From: a virus
Direction: 5' to 3' (one strand)
Virus record (IMG/VR): IMGVR_UViG_3300022822_000014
Coordinates: 26,406-90,405 of that record
Length of the DNA: 64,000 bases
Below are positions 62,895 to 64,000 of the stretch, piece after piece. Each line of letters starts with the position of its first letter. The first letter of the stretch is position 1. A program made the translations under genes and the position numbers. Below the pieces are notes generated by a model, which was given only the letters and a program-made list of their open reading frames with translations, did no database searches and was not told the origin of the DNA.

Positions 62895-63254
62895 ATGAAA
62901 AATTTAAAGGTAGTTGCAATAGAGCGAGAGGCATTAACATTTAATGACGGATCTATATTAATGTCAAGTCATAATCAAGACTGTTGTGAATCTCATTATT
63001 TAGACTTTTTAGATATAGATATGACTGATTTTGAGGGGTTAGAGTTTGACCTAACAAATGATGGCTTTTTTAACAGGGTTGAAGATTACGGTATTGAATT
63101 AAAGCCAATTAAAGGGCATGTGGTTAGAGTACCTGGATATGGAGAAAATAATGGTTATTACAGTTCTAATATTGATTTGGTAATTACAGATAAAAAAGGT
63201 AATATAATCAAGTCTTTTGATGTTAGTGAGTGTCAATCATATTTTGAATGCTAG
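62895..63254 (+). CDS. Hypothetical protein (DUF7448-like pattern)
   Basis: 119 residues. SSHNQDCCESHYLDFLDIDMTDFEGLEFD and FNRVEDYGIELKPIKGHVVRVPGYGENNGYYSSNI, beta-rich and acidic; the pattern HNQDCCE..Y resembles DUF7448-type phage proteins. Assignment tentative. Confidence 0.5.
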   Translation: MKNLKVVAIEREALTFNDGSILMSSHNQDCCESHYLDFLDIDMTDFEGLEFDLTNDGFFNRVEDYGIELKPIKGHVVRVPGYGENNGYYSSNIDLVITDKKGNIIKSFDVSECQSYFEC

Positions 63255-63261
63255 TGTCTAT

Positions 63262-63270
63262 TTATTTATA
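63262..63270 (+). promoter_or_regulatory. TATTTATA-type box
   Basis: CTATTTATTTATAATAATT, a variant of the CTATTTATA box, 19 bases before ATG 63290. Confidence 0.35.
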
Positions 63271-63289
63271 ATAATTAAAATAAATAATT

Positions 63290-63385
63290 ATGACTCAAGT
63301 AGTATTATGGTTTTTATTATGCCCCTTCTTTATATTATTTGTAGGTATATATCTTGAACTAATTAAGTTAAATAATCGTAAATAA
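63290..63385 (+). CDS. Mini membrane protein A
   Basis: 31 residues: MTQVVLWFLLCPFFILFVGI then YLELIKLNNRK. One transmembrane helix. It is a paralogue of the frame at 63591. Confidence 0.5.
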   Translation: MTQVVLWFLLCPFFILFVGIYLELIKLNNRK

Positions 63386-63393
63386 TAAAAGTT

Positions 63394-63579
63394 ATGTTAC
63401 ACCAAATTAAAAACATTAAAATTACAAAAAGAATATTAGCTATCATAGCTATCATAGCAATACTAAGCGCGTTATTTATATTTGTTGATATAAAAATACT
63501 AATAACAGTACTCTTAATTGAGGCATGTGAATTGTATATTATATTTAAAATATTAAAAATAAAGTGGACGTTAGATTAA
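63394..63579 (+). CDS. Small membrane protein
   Basis: 61 residues with two hydrophobic helices (ILAIIAIIAILSALFIFVDI; ILITVLLIEACELYIIFKIL). Lies between the two mini membrane proteins. Unknown. Confidence 0.5.
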   Translation: MLHQIKNIKITKRILAIIAIIAILSALFIFVDIKILITVLLIEACELYIIFKILKIKWTLD

Positions 63580-63590
63580 AATAAAGGTTA

Positions 63591-63680
63591 TGAGCCAATT
63601 AGTATTATGGTTTGGGTTTTGTATTTTACTTGTAGGTATATATATTGAACTATATAAATCAAATGATAATCGTAAATAAT
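63591..63680 (+). CDS. Mini membrane protein B
   Basis: 29 residues: MSQLVLWFGFCILLVGIYIE then LYKSNDNRK. Same layout and ending (NRK) as the protein at 63290; the pair probably arose by duplication. Confidence 0.5.
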
Positions 63681-63703
63681 AAAGGTTATGGCCAAAGGCC
63701 ACC

Positions 63704-63715
63704 TTCGTATATTTA
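63704..63715 (+). promoter_or_regulatory. Host-like promoter box
   Basis: TTCGTATATTTA, 21 bases before ATG 63737; a GGCC-AAA-GGCC hairpin lies just upstream (63690-63700). Confidence 0.55.
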
Positions 63716-63736
63716 TAATATACACTAAATAGATTC

Positions 63737-64000
63737 ATGGAAAAAATATTAAATAAACTTACTAATTTTAGAGGTTTTTTACTTGTATTAGCAATCACTT
63801 TAATTAGTCTCTCAAATGAAGGTACAGCCCAAACACTTCAATTAGGAACTCTTTCTTCTTTTGAAGCTTATGCTGGAGCTGGAGCTATTACAAATAGCGG
63901 AACTGCTACAGGCGACGCTGGAACAAATGATGGAATAATTAGTGGTAGCGGTTTTGGGACAGGATATAGCGGAACAACACAAAATAACAATGCTCTAACG
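63737..64000 (+). CDS. Secreted DUF3494-like (ice-binding/adhesin-like) protein, N-terminal part
   Basis: 88 residues are in view; the gene runs past the window. A signal peptide is clear (FRGFLLVLAITLISLSNEGTAQ, about 11-32). After it LQLGTLSSFEAYAGAGAITNSG, then TGDAGTNDGIISGSG, matches the start of DUF3494 domains (L-G-x-a-x-x-F-x-x-x-a-x-x-A-I-T-N-x-G). Those form beta-helices in ice-binding proteins and surface adhesins. A signal-bearing version in a phage is unusual; it may be a surface-altering cargo gene. Confidence 0.65.
   Translation, partial: MEKILNKLTNFRGFLLVLAITLISLSNEGTAQTLQLGTLSSFEAYAGAGAITNSGTATGDAGTNDGIISGSGFGTGYSGTTQNNNALT

Overview
The window is an AT-rich, entirely rightward-coding piece of a large tailed bacteriophage genome. 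The likely host is a Bacteroidetes bacterium, probably of the Flavobacteriia. The host inference rests on promoter boxes of the TAnnTTTG type, start codons with an A-rich leader and no Shine-Dalgarno sequence, a Bacteroidetes-style histone H1-like small protein and a DUF4494-like protein. The phage assignment rests on tail-fibre-like repeat proteins, a GH19 endolysin, a family A DNA polymerase, thymidylate synthase, homing endonucleases and a large tRNA cluster. No integrase, IS element or CRISPR array was seen.

Layout. 1-326: end of a homing-endonuclease-type gene. 400-4800: a cluster of 20 tRNA genes plus two T-arm/acceptor structures with oversized cores, interrupted by GIY-YIG and HNH endonuclease genes; the intervals hold repeated self-complementary, often pseudoknot-capable segments that no standard feature explains. 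4900-8960: virion or tail-fibre genes. 9000-10790: carbamoyltransferase and its small partner. 11180-20200: a 7-deazaguanine cassette (QueD, QueE, FolE, a DpdA-like transglycosylase, QueF) mixed with ferredoxins, a SNase-like nuclease, a phosphoribosyltransferase, a MazG-like enzyme, a formyltransferase and a NadR-like kinase. 20450-25820: J-domain protein, DNA polymerase I, GroES, GroEL and a histone H1-like protein. 26000-31260: small genes, an apparent holin/endolysin lysis region and membrane proteins. 31350-32760: RecB/Cas4-like nuclease and a ribbon-helix-helix protein. 32750-40770: sugar cassette of glycosyltransferases, UDP-GlcNAc 2-epimerase and a sugar epimerase. 40770-46270: small genes, an IscA-type Fe-S protein, an HNH endonuclease, a GH73 glucosaminidase and a DUF932 protein. 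46300-51470: twelve tandem genes for proteins built from a 23-residue HREDGPA repeat. 51480-64000: phosphoesterase, nucleotidyltransferase, an ATP-grasp/Hint-like virion protein, SET-domain protein, thymidylate synthase, a SWIM protein, many small genes and the start of a secreted DUF3494-like protein.

How the parts fit. FolE, QueD, QueE, QueF and the DpdA-like protein together suggest that the phage makes a preQ0/preQ1-type base and inserts it into DNA. QueC is not in the window. The ferredoxins and IscA-like protein could serve QueE and other Fe-S enzymes. Two promoter classes recur: a host-like box, TTC-N-TAT-(A/C)-TT-(T/A)-(A/G), in front of metabolic and small genes, and a CTATTTATA box in front of virion, lysis and homing genes, which I infer to be the late class. 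All product names come from reading translated sequences by eye; no database search was possible.
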